From positions 20,262,107 to 20,326,106 of the forward strand of contig NC_135564.1 of NCBI RefSeq assembly GCF_964340395.1: 64,000 nucleotides of DNA, in the 5' to 3' direction. The notes under the pieces were generated by a model. The model was not told the origin of the DNA. It searched no databases and saw only the letters and a list, made by a program, of their open reading frames with translations. Below are positions 9,483 to 19,547 of the stretch, one piece after another. Source of the stretch: Glandiceps talaboti (taxonomy: Eukaryota > Hemichordata > Enteropneusta > Spengelidae). How positions within the stretch are numbered: position 1 is the stretch's first letter; each line of letters opens with the position of its first letter. Both the position numbers and the translations under genes were made by a program.

Positions 9483-12400
9483 TTGTTACCAATTACTCAA
9501 CTCGTTGACATACAGTTTATTTATTTATTTCACGGAAGGCCGGCAAGTCCCATTTACAGGCTCCTAAAAATGAAAAATTCAAGAATACAAAACACACAAG
9601 CATATCAAACAAACAAAACTAACTTAATGCACATTAAAAACACATTTTTCGATTACTTATTCTCTAAGTATGTCAGTCATTTCATGATGAACGAAGAAGT
9701 CATAGTCAAATACAGCTGTAAGTCTTGCACAGTCAACCAGTTCAATTCTGATAGAAATCTTTTAAACAGTTCATGTTCTTTCCTACATTGCAATGTCAGA
9801 TCCCTTACAAAAAACTTTGATAGCTTTGTTAACTTTCTAAGCATTTTAGATCAAAATTTTCTTTTTATAGCTCTAACGGAAACATGGTTACATCCCGATT
9901 CAAATTGCTGTCTTTATGATTTGCCTTCCTATACTTTCGTTACTTGTAATCGTGAAGCCTCACAAGGTGGTGGAGTCGCTCTGTATTTTCACAACTCGTT
10001 GTCCTTCTCTCGCATTAACACATGTAAAATTAATCACTGCGAATCCATCTTTGGGGAAACTATGATCAACAACAAAAAGATTGTTATAGGCGTTATCTAC
10101 AGAAGACCCAACACACCTTTTAATGAATTCATTGACAGTTTAGAAGCATGCCTTGATCAGGTGTCAGTGAACGGGCGTGATTGTATTCTCCTTGGCGATA
10201 TGAATATTGACACATCTTTAGATAGCCCACCCGTTACTCATTACAATACTCTCCTGAATACATACAATATGACACAATTAATTAACACCCCTACCATAGT
10301 TACTAACACCTCACAAATATTACTGACCACTTTATTGAGTCCGGTACAATTGAAACAGACATTTCAGACCACTATCCAATTTTCGGCATTATTAAAAGTC
10401 TGCATCACGTTTTTGAAAACAGTACCAAAACACACACCTACGATTTCAGGAATTACAACAAAGAGGCCTTCTTAGCTGACCTAAGCAATGTATCCTGGCA
10501 ACCAGTCCACATGTGCGAAGATCCGTCTGAAGCATACAATATTTTTAATGATTTATTTCATACTGTTATCAGAAGACATCTTCGAATAAAAACATTTACA
10601 AGAACACAAAAGTCAATTAAAAGACCCTGGATCACAAAGGGCTTATTTACATCCATACATACAAAACATAAACTTTTCTCGAAAATGAAAAATCACCCAA
10701 GGAATAACCAAATTAAAAATAAGTATACTAGGTACAGGAATACATTGACGAAGCTCCTTAGGTTGGCTAAGAAAAACTACTACACCAATAAAATTTCAAA
10801 TGCCTCTGGCAACACCAACAAAACTTGGCTTATTATTAAAGAGATGTTGAACAAAACACATACCAAATGTTCTCCCGATAAATTAACTACAAACAACCCT
10901 GGAAACACATGCTTAACAGATACAAGAGATATTGCTCAAGAATTCAATAATTATTTCACTGGTATTGGGCCCAATCTTGCTCAAAAGATTACAAGCAACA
11001 AAGACTTTAGACAATACCTGGATGGGAACTACCTCAACTCCTTTTTCTTTCACCCCGTGTCTGAAGAAGACGTCCTTGGAGAAATATTCAAGCTTGATCC
11101 CCGCAAAGCTACCGGTCAGGACACAATTAATCCCCTCTTAGTTATACACGCTGCTCACATTATTGCATGCCCTCTCACACATATAATTAACTGTTCTCTC
11201 AACAATGGTATTTTTCAAAGTCTACTTAAGATTGCCAAGGTAATACCTATTTATAAAAAAGGTTCGCCATGCGATGTTGGCAATTATCGCCCCATTTCAA
11301 TTTTGCCCGTAATCAGTAAAGTGTTTGAATCTATTGTCAATCATCAACTTGTTATATATTTTGAAAAAATATACAACATCCTCATCAAAACTCAGTTTGG
11401 TTTCAGGAAAAAACAGTACTAAGCTTGCCCAGGTTGACCTGATCACTGGTATTGCTAATAAGCTGGACAATGGATATCTGACATGTGGTATATTCATTGA
11501 TTTGCGGAAAGCCTTTGACACAATAGACCATAGTATTCTTCTACACTATGGTGTCAGAGGCTTGCCTTTACTTTGGTTTAAAAGTTATCTCTCCCAGCGT
11601 AAGCAGTGTGTCTGTATAAATAATGTTACCTCGCCATATAGCGAAATACAATGCGGAGTACCACAAGGCTCAATTTTAGGCCCCCTTCTCTTTCTGATTT
11701 ACATCAATGATATTGTGAACGCTACTGATGCATTTGAATTTCGATTATTTGCCGACGACACAAACTTGTTTCAATTTATCAACAATCCCTCAAATATAAT
11801 TCAGCTTGATCAACTCCATTTCGACTTCAGGAAAGTCTGTGACTGGTGCGACGCCAATAGGCTCACTATCAATGTAGAAAAAACTAATTTCATGATTATT
11901 AAGACTTCGCAAAGATTGGTGAAAACGGAGGGAAGTCTGGGCATCAATCGCTCACAAATTTCACAAGTAACGTCAACCAATTATCTTGGCGTGTGTTTAG
12001 ATCAAAATATGCTTTGGACATCACACATTGAAAAAGTTAGGAAAGCAATTTCTCCAATTAATGGCATAATTTCCAAAATTCGCTATTACGTACCTAAATC
12101 TACTCTTCTTCTGCTGTATAACTCTATGATCTTGCCCCATATCTCATATTGTATAGAGATATGGGGCAATACATACAATACATTTCTCAAGCCTATCATA
12201 AACCTTCAAAAGAAAGTTATTCGCTTTATAACTTTTTCAAATATTGGTGCTCCCTCCTCCCCTCTTTTTCAGCAACTAGGAATTCTAAGTGTCCACCAGC
12301 AATGCAAATTTAATACTTCTTTATTTATTTTTGATTTGAGGGCCGGTCACTTCCCGCAAACAGTTAACGACTATTTCAACACACCACCAAATACGTATCA

Positions 12401-12578
12401 CACTCGGAATACAACGAGAGATAACTTTTACATTCCAAAAGTAAATCTTACTTTGACGCAACACAATTTTCAGTATGCAGCTGCAAAACATTGGAACTCC
12501 TTACCTGAAGAATTGAAAAAAATACAATCCAGGACTACTTTTAAATCTCAGTTAAAACAGTATTTGTTACAAAATTAA
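9483..12578 (+). pseudogene. LINE ORF2: endonuclease-reverse transcriptase, two frameshifts
   Basis: Frame 1 (9483-~10315) has endonuclease motifs: NVRSL, ALTETWL, GGGVALYF, GVIYRRPN and LLGDMNIDT. The reading then shifts by -1 near 10315, and SDHYPIF appears in the new frame. This continues (to 11422) through the RT fingers, with DPRKATGQD, KVIPIYKKG, NYRPISILP and FGFRK. A second shift lies in a run of six A at 11408-11413, where one extra A explains the change. The rest reads IDLRKAFDTIDH, GVPQGSILGPLLFLIYINDI, the catalytic FADD (11748-11759), and a C-terminal block HISYCIEIWG...KHWNSLPEEL ending at 12578. Apart from these two changes the frame is clean, which indicates a recent insertion or assembly errors. 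The protein nicks target DNA and reverse-transcribes its own RNA. Confidence 0.9.
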
Positions 12579-12905
12579 TTCAGCTTTTTCTACCTTACAT
12601 TGCATTTAATGCCAGTTGTTATTTTTTTTTTGATGAGAACGCGTTTTGTTTTGTTTGTTTGTTTTTTGTTTGTTTTTGTTTTAATTTCAAATTTGTTTTT
12701 GTTTTTGCTTTGATTATTTTATTTGTTTAATCAATTGTAGTATGGGCCACAAACTTGACTAGTTTGTTTCAAACTATTTCTGTGGTCCAGCCATAAACTC
12801 TGTATTCATCCATCAGTTTAATTGTAATATTTATTCCACTGTCTTTTGTACTTTCTCTCTTGTTATGTTGATATGATTTTGAGTTTGTGGCAAATAAAAT
12901 ACTAT
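9483..12905 (+). mobile_element. Non-LTR retrotransposon (LINE), nearly full ORF2
   Basis: The element encodes an APE-type endonuclease, reverse transcriptase and the usual C-terminal region of CR1/L2/Crack-like LINEs. The 3' part is non-coding, with T/G-rich runs (12612-12725) and AATAAA at about 12894, which I take as the likely end. No gag-like ORF1 is visible upstream, so it is either a one-ORF family or 5'-truncated. The 5' edge ('tttatttatttatttcacgg' at about 9518) resembles an inverted retroelement tail, so the exact left border is uncertain. Confidence 0.85.
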
Positions 12906-14508
12906 ATCTAAAATACATTATGAGGCAAATATATAAAATCAATATTGTCAGGTGGACAATCTGGAAAATTAAATTTGATAAATTAAAGTCAATATTCAAA
13001 ATACTACAACAAAGACCACTATACGTTGTTATACATGTACATCTGTGAACGGCACAGTGTTTAAAAACATTAAATTTACTGGCATCAGGTTTGTAATCTT
13101 TCTAGTTCTCCGATCCGGCATCTGTGGAACTTTAAAATGTAACTTGAAAAGCATATATGGACTATCATAAACATTACTTACACACTTGTAAAAAATACCA
13201 TGTCTAAAAACATCCTCCGTTGCGCTGAGAGGGGATTGGCAAATCGAAAAACTTGCATAATGTGCATATTGTGTCGGTTAAAAATTATTCCGTTTAATGA
13301 ATTTTCCAGAACCCTTTCAATGCTAGCCTGTGGTTTATTTTGGCAAGGTTACCAAATGATTGAGCCCTATTCCAGAATAATCCCCATGGGTGATCAAGGT
13401 ATGCTGTTCCTGCGCCAAACCACAATTGAATGGGGTTGGCTAAGTATCTCCAAATATAGATTACGATCCAACCTCTCCTTGCAAATCCCACACTTATAAA
13501 GAAATCTCTTATTATGTATGAACACTGAAGTCGATTACCACTGTTATTTTATACTAGTGTATCATACATTTGCACATCTCCAGAATACGGGAAGTATACC
13601 ATATAACTGCACAAATGGAAATCAGCGACAACGTTTTTTTTGTGAGCTTGAAGGGAAGAGGGAACTGGGAAACAATTTGTACAAAATATTTTCTCATCAG
13701 CCCCCACCCCTTCCCTAAGTGCTGTTCGTTCCCTCGGTTTGCATTTGCGCGGAAATGTAATTCAGGCCAGATATACTCTCTGTCTAAAATAGGTGGAACA
13801 ACATTATTCACATATTAGGGCAAGAAATGGCAAGACAACTAGGTTATTAACTGTTGAAAGCTTCATAAGACAGTTGATTTCTCGGGATTCAATTACGATA
13901 TGAGCAGTCAAATTTTTGGTCGCTTCTTTCTTTATGTGAGGAGGATTTAACTTAGAAGTGTTTAAGACGATTTTTAAGAAGATAGCACACGCGAGTAAAC
14001 ATATAATTATCAATCCAACAATATATACCAATGACAACTGTCAATCAAACGTGTCACGTGAACTGATTGCTTTGGTAAATGAAAATATAATTTCATTGAG
14101 ACACTGACCCGCCCCTGTGCTACATCCAAGTGGGACACACAGAAGTATCTTTATACGCATATAAAGTCCAGATACGTCCTGATAAAGGAAGTCAAAAGTA
14201 CAAACCATGTTTGGCAGTGTCATTTTATTTTGGTACATGCAAATGTATAATTGTTTTTTCTTCTGAGCTAACATAAAATGGAATATTAATGCTAGTACCT
14301 TTAGAATTCAAACTGTTCTTACTACATTTATCAAGTAAACAAATATACCTCACGTCTGAATAAAGACTTGAATATGTGCTGAACAAGAAAAATGAATCGA
14401 TTAACTAGAGATTCTTACATTAATACTTTGGTGACTTCTGCACAAATGTTGAAGACATTCATTGACATCAATGTACCAGTCATTCTGTAACGTACACGTA
14501 CTATAGCG
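12906..14508. other. Spacer with one weak minus-strand candidate frame
   Basis: Mostly unremarkable. A minus-strand frame 14037-13804 begins with a strong hydrophobic N-terminus (MSLVYIVGLIIICLLACAIF) and has a CACGTG E-box at about 14054 and a GGGGCGGG box at about 14107 upstream. The rest of the 77 residues shows no family. Other frames here overlap each other on both strands and are not called. Confidence 0.25.
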
Positions 14509-14529
14509 TTGAATGCCTGCCAATATTCG

Positions 14530-14815
14530 AAAATACAATACTGCAATGACTATATGCAATACTGCAATGACTATATGCGATATGACTACATGAGATGACT
14601 ACATGCGATATGACTACATGCGATGTGACTACATGCGATATGACTACATGAGGTGACTACATGCGATATGACTACATGCGATGTGACTACATGAGATGAC
14701 TACATGCGATATGACTACATGCGATATGACTACATGAGATGACTACATGCGACATGACTACATGAGATGACTATATGCAATACTGCGATGCGAGATGATG
14801 ACATGATATGCGGCG
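14530..14815. repeat. Subterminal satellite, left arm
   Basis: Alternating ~15-bp units 'gactacatgcgatat' and 'gactacatgagat', with variants 'gcgatgt' and 'gcgacat'. They end in 'gatgcgagatgatgacatg', where unique arm sequence begins. Confidence 0.9.
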
Positions 14816-15779
14816 ATTTTGTAATGACGTTATGCCATTCGTAGATTATTCAATACGCATAATACGAGTATTGATATGAAACAGGCTAGGGAGTACTCCT
14901 CAGCATGTTGCACCGTTGCACGTGGTAAGAGGTGGACCATTTGATATCCGGGGGGGGGGGGCTTGGAAGATTTCGGGGAAAAAAAGATGCCAAATGGATT
15001 TGCTTGAAAAAAAATCCGGATATGAGAGGGTGATGGAAAAAAAAGACGGACCACTACTGCTAGAAAAAAAATGTCTTGGCAGGGAAATGATGCACAGGTT
15101 CGAGTATACTGTTCAACTTGCGCGTACCTCTCCAACCAGGACACTTGTCAAATCATGACAAACAGTTTCAAACACATGTCAGGTACCAGTCAGTTTCGTT
15201 AGCATGTGGTACATATATATATATATATTTGTTCTTTTCTCTGTTTCTTTCGTAAAAGGTTTAAATATTACTTCATGTAAGGGTTCATAAATAACTATAC
15301 ATAACATTATACATATAATACATGTATTACCTAGCTACCACACTAGTTACAGAACATGCCATGTAAGTGTTTGGCTGTTTCACAATCAGTGCTTCACTTA
15401 TCTTACACTTTGGGGCAAAAGTGAACTTGAAGGTTTTTGTAATGGTAACCTTCATACTATTGGATAGTTTATAAAAGAACTTAATCTAAATTGTTCTAGT
15501 CTCTTCAGTATGAATTTGTCAAAAGGGATGCTATACTTCCTATTTCAGACACTACATGTATCGACACCACAACTCAAATTCAAGTTTCTATTGTACACTA
15601 GGTATGACCTCCTAAAGTGCTCTAACACATCAGTAACTTACTATACATGCAATATGAATGCCCCTATACCAATGTTACAGGCCCACTTTTATAACATGGA
15701 AAACTTAGGTAAAAAGTTATATTTACTTTAGCTTTTCGATGCTTGGCAATATATATCTCAGAGGCTATGCATAACCTAA

Positions 15780-16470
15780 AAATTGCCTAAATAGAAAAAA
15801 AAACTGCAGATCTGGCGGGGGGACCCCTTGCACTCCATCACCCCAGAGGCCACTCATTCGTTAAACCAACAATAAGATTCACCAAAATTGGTAAAAAAAA
15901 CGTAGACATGTCCAAGCCTCAAATCAAAGTTCTTCCCTCCACCTCTTACTGTCAAGATGCTGTGGAACTTTATTTCAAACATGTTTCAACCTTATGTAGT
16001 TACTTTTTACATGTTAGAGCTGCCTTGTAAAGCTTGTAAATTATTGTCTGAAAGTGTCTGTGAATAGCCTAAACATTGCCTTTAGAAGTAAAAAACCTCC
16101 AGGGCTTCTAGGGGGGACCCCCAAGAACCCCCCGTAAGAGGTAGACATGTTCCAGTCTCAAATCAAAGTTCTTTCCTCCAACTCTTACTGTCAAGATGCT
16201 ATGAAACTTTATTTCAAAAATGTTTCAACCTCACAGAGTCGCTTTTTACATGTTAGAGCTGTCTTGTAAAATTTGTAAATTATTGTCTGAAAGTGTCTGT
16301 GGATAGCCTAAACATTGCCTTTAGAAGTAAAAATCCTCCAGGCCGTTTTGTAGAACCCTAGACCCCCCCCCCCATTCACACACACAATAACACACAAGAG
16401 GTGGACATATCCCAGTCTCAAAGCTCTTCCCTCTACAACTTACTGTCAGATGCTATGAAACTTTATTCAG
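15780..16470. repeat. ~240-bp tandem duplication inside the foldback element
   Basis: 'gtagacatgt.cca..ctcaaatcaaagttctt...gcctttagaagtaaaaa.cctccagg' occurs at about 15901-16100 and 16141-16345, with a truncated third copy at about 16400-16470. G- and C-runs ('ggggggacccccaagaacccccc') separate the copies. No coding frame is conserved between copies. Confidence 0.8.
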
Positions 16471-16979
16471 GGGGGTCAGTGACTTTTTGTCGGCCCAATG
16501 GAAAAAAAAACACTGACACCCCCCATCCCCCAAGCTTGAGAAACTGACTGGTCTATCTGAATGTTTGAGCTCACCAATCAAGTTTCCGCTTTGTATTTTC
16601 AGTGTGTCACCATACCATGGCATAAAAACTGTCAACGATGTTTATTTAATTGAAAATCAAACATGTATGAAATATGTAGTTTTCTAAATATAATATGTGT
16701 GTCATAGAACATCTTTTTACTCTCTCTATTACCGTGTGCCAAAACCAAACAGAAAATTGTGGCATAATACGGATATCTCAGAAAAGCAAAGAAAAAAAAA
16801 AGTTGCCAGCATAGGCGAAGGAGAAAAAAATAATTCTCAGGCAAACAGGTGGGAAAAAAAATAACGACTCTCCACCAATCTTCAAAGCCCCCCGGGATAT
16901 CGAATGGTCTACCCCTTATGCATATTGAATAATCTACGAATGGCATAACGTCATTACAAAATCGCCGCATATCATGTCA

Positions 16980-17260
16980 TCATCTCGCATCGCAGTATAG
17001 CATGTAGTCATCTCATGTAGTCATATCGCATGTAGTCATCTCATGTAGTCATATCGCATGTAGTCATCTCATGTAGTCATCTAATGTAGTCGCATCGCAT
17101 GTAGTCACCTCATGTAGTCATATCGCATGTAGTCATCTCATGTAGTCACATCGCATGTAGTCATATCGCATGTAATCATCTCATGTAGTCATATCGCATA
17201 TAGTTATTGCAGTATTGCAGTATTGCATATAGTCATTGCAGTATTGCATATAGTCATTGC
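16980..17260. repeat. Subterminal satellite, right arm (inverted)
   Basis: Reverse complement of the left-arm satellite, with units 'atatcgcatgtagtc' and 'atctcatgtagtc'. The copy number and order of variants differ from the left arm, so the two arms have evolved or recombined independently. Confidence 0.9.
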
Positions 17261-17298
17261 AGTATTGAATTTTCGAATATTGGCAGGCATTCAACGCC

Positions 17299-17529
17299 AT
17301 AGAAGATCTTTGTGATATATTTCTTTATCTGCTCTGCCTTGTTACCCGATATTTTGTGGAAAACAGCTAAACCGTCATCCCTGTATAGACATACATGGTC
17401 TTTAGACTTAGAGTACTGCGATACAATAGTACTTAGGATGTAGGAACCCACTAGTTCGCAAATCTCGGCTCCATTATAACTTCCCATAGTCACGTCAAAC
17501 ATATCTTTGTTGTCTCTTTTAACCCATGG
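17299..17529 (-). pseudogene. Penelope-like element reverse transcriptase fragment
   Basis: The minus-strand reading from 17529 gives PWVKRDN..MFDVTMGSYNGAEICELVG, then LYRDDGLAVF and NKAEQIKKYITKIF. The YRDD box is the catalytic motif of this RT group, and FDVTMGS..GAE.CELVG is typical of Penelope-like elements. The frame runs straight into the right end of the foldback transposon at 17298, where homology stops. Upstream it ends abruptly beside a plus-strand endonuclease fragment. It is a remnant without the rest of the polymerase. Confidence 0.8.
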
Positions 17530-17936
17530 AATGTTATCATCAAATAGGAGAGATTTCCTGGACAGTAGTAAACAGCTTCAAAACGCGTTACGGCAACCAC
17601 ATGTGTTCTTTCGCCAATAACAAATATGGAAATTGTACTGAACTTTCAAAGTGTGTCTGGAAAATAAAGGAGTCTGGCCACCAGTATTCCATCAACTGGG
17701 CTATCATTGCCCATGCAGCCGCCTACTCTAATGCAACAAAAAGGTGCAACCTGTGTCTTACAGAGAAGATGTTTCTCATCAGTGCAAATAAATCAGGACT
17801 CCTTAATAAACGATCAGAACTGATTTCAAAGTGCCGCCATGAAAACAAATACATTCTTTCATTCCACCATGTCAAACCTCAACGCGCATCACATCCGGGT
17901 ACCAGTTCTTCTGCGAGTTCGAATTCAATCACTTGA
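17526..17936 (+). pseudogene. Penelope-like element GIY-YIG endonuclease fragment
   Basis: From about residue 15 the frame reads VNSFKTRYGNHMCSF, ELSKCVWKIKE, INWAIIAHA, KRCNLCLTEKMFLI and LLNKRSELISKCRHENKYIL. This is the C-terminal part of the PLE GIY-YIG nuclease, which cuts target DNA for retrotransposition. The GIY-YIG tyrosine motifs that should precede FKTR are missing, so it cannot be active as it stands. The last ~20 residues are Ser-rich and end at 17936, 16 nt before a hammerhead-like fold that marks the element's 3' terminal region. Confidence 0.85.
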
Positions 17937-18097
17937 ATTTCCGTTAAAATTTAGTCGTCCGAAGATCGCATTCAAGCGTGAAACTCCGAGTAACGGCTCC
18001 GTACCATAACTTGTGCATTTGTGTAATACAGCTCTACTTCTCAGTATTGAGCGCTTTTCCTTTAGTTTATGACTTACCTCTTACACTGAATTAGTAT

Positions 18098-18108
<11 letters not shown>
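17937..18108 (+). repeat. PLE terminal-repeat segment, copy 1
   Basis: This segment (gaagatcgcattcaagcgtg...gctccgtaccataacttgtg...tattgagcgcttttcctt...tgaattagtatata) is repeated at 19123-19290. Both copies end in a (TA)n tract. It begins just after the GIY-YIG stop codon, as expected for the element's 3' end. Confidence 0.75.
17953..17998 (+). ncRNA. Hammerhead-ribozyme-like fold (PLE 3' terminal repeat)
   Basis: Stem I pairs AGTCGT (17953-17958) with ACGGCT (17993-17998). The core reads CCGAAGA (consensus CUGANGA, with U4 changed to C). Stem II is CGC/GCG, closed by ATTCAA, followed by GAAAC. Stem III is ACTC/GAGT with a one-base loop, and GTA is the cleavage triplet. The U4 change probably reduces activity. 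Such minimal hammerheads with tiny stem III are known from PLE terminal repeats. Confidence 0.6.

Positions 18109-18109
<1 letters not shown>

Positions 18110-18181
<72 letters not shown>
18110..18181. repeat. (TA)n tract 1
   Basis: About 36 uninterrupted TA units bounded by 'catacatacata' and 'catacaaatg'. It separates the PLE terminal segment from the 200-bp palindrome. Confidence 0.95.
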
Positions 18182-18184
<3 letters not shown>

Positions 18185-18221
18185 CAAATGAAAGAAGACG
18201 AGTCTGATATTACATAGTGGA

Positions 18222-18265
18222 ATTACACTACGGACCGTTTCACCCGAAGGATCGTCAGGTGTAAT
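18222..18265 (-). ncRNA. Hammerhead ribozyme fold, minus-strand arm
   Basis: Exact mirror of the fold at 18306-18349 because of the palindrome. The core, stems and predicted cleavage site (between 18229 and 18228 on the minus strand) are identical. Confidence 0.65.
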
Positions 18266-18305
18266 AGTGTGGTTTAATAATTCTTAAGAATTATTAAACC
18301 ACACT

Positions 18306-18349
18306 ATTACACCTGACGATCCTTCGGGTGAAACGGTCCGTAGTGTAAT
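18306..18349 (+). ncRNA. Hammerhead ribozyme fold, plus-strand arm
   Basis: Stem I has seven base pairs (ATTACAC 18306-18312 with GTGTAAT 18343-18349). The core CTGACGA (18313-18319) fits CUGANGA exactly. Stem II is CC/GG closed by TTCG, with a U-U next to the core. GAAA (18330-18333) is intact. Stem III is ACGG/CCGU with one loop base. The cleavage triplet is GTA, with the cut expected after 18342. All conserved core positions are present, so activity is plausible. The very short stem III is the type thought to work as a dimer in PLE ribozymes. Confidence 0.7.
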
Positions 18350-18444
18350 TCCACTATGTAATATCAGACTCGTCTTCTTTCATTTTTATGTATGATAGCT
18401 CTCCAAGGTGATTGAGCACTCTACTTGGCGAAAGAAGAATGAAA

Positions 18445-18451
<7 letters not shown>

Positions 18452-18533
<82 letters not shown>

Positions 18534-18538
18534 TATAG
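18452..18538. repeat. (TA)n tract 2
   Basis: Long TA run with one CATA interruption near its end. It lies between the palindrome side and the minus-strand hammerhead at 18568. Confidence 0.95.
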
Positions 18539-18567
18539 TTTTGGTAGTACTGGAACTCTTTCTTGGT

Positions 18568-18606
18568 TGTAACTCGGAGTTTCACGCATGGTGCGATCAT
18601 CAGACA
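18568..18606 (-). ncRNA. Hammerhead ribozyme fold (second PLE type)
   Basis: On the minus strand the core is CTGATGA (18603-18597). Stem II is CGCA/TGCG with a CCA loop, followed by GAAAC (18583-18579). Stem III is ACTC/GAGT with one loop base, and GTT is the cleavage triplet. Stem I shows only three pairs (TGT/ACA), so folding may be weak. The core agrees fully with the consensus. Downstream on the minus strand, a (TA)n tract follows within ~35 nt, as in the other copies. Confidence 0.6.
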
Positions 18607-18609
18607 CTC

Positions 18610-18980
18610 TGAGGCCTACTCTCTGGGTGTGCTGTATACAATAGAAATACCATCACTATTGTCTGTGTCGGTGGGTAGGTGTTGTATGTGTGGAGGTGTT
18701 GGTTGTTATTGTGTGAGTTATTGGGTGCGGACAAGTAAGTGTTGGCGGGTTGTTACATGTTGGGCTTTGATGTTCCGTTAGTTAACGGGTTTAGTTTAGG
18801 TGATAGATGCTCTATTTAAGTTGGACAAATAAAACTTATTCTCGTGTCGGCATTTGGATATCAACTCAGTTCTTTTGTTTAGTGTGGAGCTTTTGTCTGC
18901 TTTAATAATAGTTAGTTTTTCGGTTAAACACAGGTTGCATCGTTTTGTTTTATTGGTGTATGCTTGGGCGATTCAGAGGG

Positions 18981-18984
<4 letters not shown>
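18610..18984 (-). other. Probable PLE-derived non-coding flank
   Basis: Sequence between the minus-strand hammerhead and (TA)n tract 3. It contains G/T-rich repeats (gtgttggttgttattgtgtg) and 'ttggacaaataaaacttatt'. No coding frame is supported. Its position next to the ribozyme suggests it is terminal or leader sequence of a PLE copy. Confidence 0.35.

Positions 18985-19062
<78 letters not shown>
18985..19062. repeat. (TA)n tract 3
   Basis: About 38 TA units followed by 'catAAAATATATATA' type sequence, immediately before the inverted PLE terminal fragments. Confidence 0.95.
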
Positions 19063-19066
<4 letters not shown>

Positions 19067-19095
19067 AAATATATATATACATAAAATGCACAAGT

Positions 19096-19290
19096 TATGG
19101 TTTGAATGCGATCTTCAGACGACTGAAGATCGCATTCAAGCGTGAAACTCTGAGTTACGGCTCCGTACCATAACTTGTGTATTTTGTGTAAATACAGCTC
19201 TATTTCTTAGTATTGAGCGCTTTTCCTTCAGTTTATGACTTTCCTCTTACACAAAATTACACTGAATTAGTATATAGGTGTATATACACT
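19096..19290 (+). repeat. PLE terminal-repeat segment, copy 2, with inverted stub
   Basis: 19123-19290 matches 17959-18108 (same 'gctccgtaccataacttgtg' and 'tattgagcgcttttccttc' blocks). Immediately upstream, 19096-19118 is an inverted partial copy ('tttgaatgcgatcttcag'), joined head-to-head by ACGA. In the inverted stub ~27 bases holding GAAAC and stem III are deleted. Confidence 0.75.
19123..19156 (+). ncRNA. Hammerhead core without stem I (broken copy)
   Basis: CTGAAGA (19123-19129), stem II CGC/GCG with an ATTCAA loop, GAAAC, and stem III ACTC/GAGT followed by GTT. The 5' strand of stem I is replaced by the inverted stub, so pairing with ACGGCT downstream is lost. This copy is probably inactive. 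Confidence 0.55.
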
Positions 19291-19332
19291 CTTGTTGATG
19301 CTTGTTAGTATTTATATATTTATTTATTTGCT

Positions 19333-19547
<215 letters not shown>

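Larger units (their letters stand above)
14509..17298. mobile_element. 2.8-kb foldback transposon with long inverted arms
   Basis: The left end 'cgttgaatgcctgccaatat' (14509) is exactly reversed at the right end (about 17279-17298). Each arm then has 'aatac..tactgcaatgactata', a tandem satellite of 'gactacatgcgatat' / 'gactacatgagat' units (14580-14770; reversed at 16998-17200), then 'gcggcgattttgtaatgacg...cgtagattattcaata' and a 'gaccatt.gatatcc.gggg' block. The left arm has an extra ~65 bp near 14870-14930. Flanking CTATAG and CCATAG could be an imperfect 6-bp target duplication. The centre (15000-16870) has no transposase, so the element is non-autonomous. It interrupts a PLE reverse-transcriptase fragment on its right side. 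Confidence 0.85.
18186..18385. repeat. Perfect 200-bp palindrome
   Basis: Centred between 18285 and 18286 (TTCTT|AAGAA). I checked every ten-base block: all 100 positions of the left arm are the exact complement of the right arm, and pairing stops at 18185/18386. There is no spacer. Each arm contains one complete hammerhead fold, so the two strands carry identical ribozyme sequences. (TA)n tracts lie on both sides. It could arise by head-to-head joining of two PLE ends or hairpin replication. An assembly or library foldback artefact is the main alternative. Confidence 0.95.
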
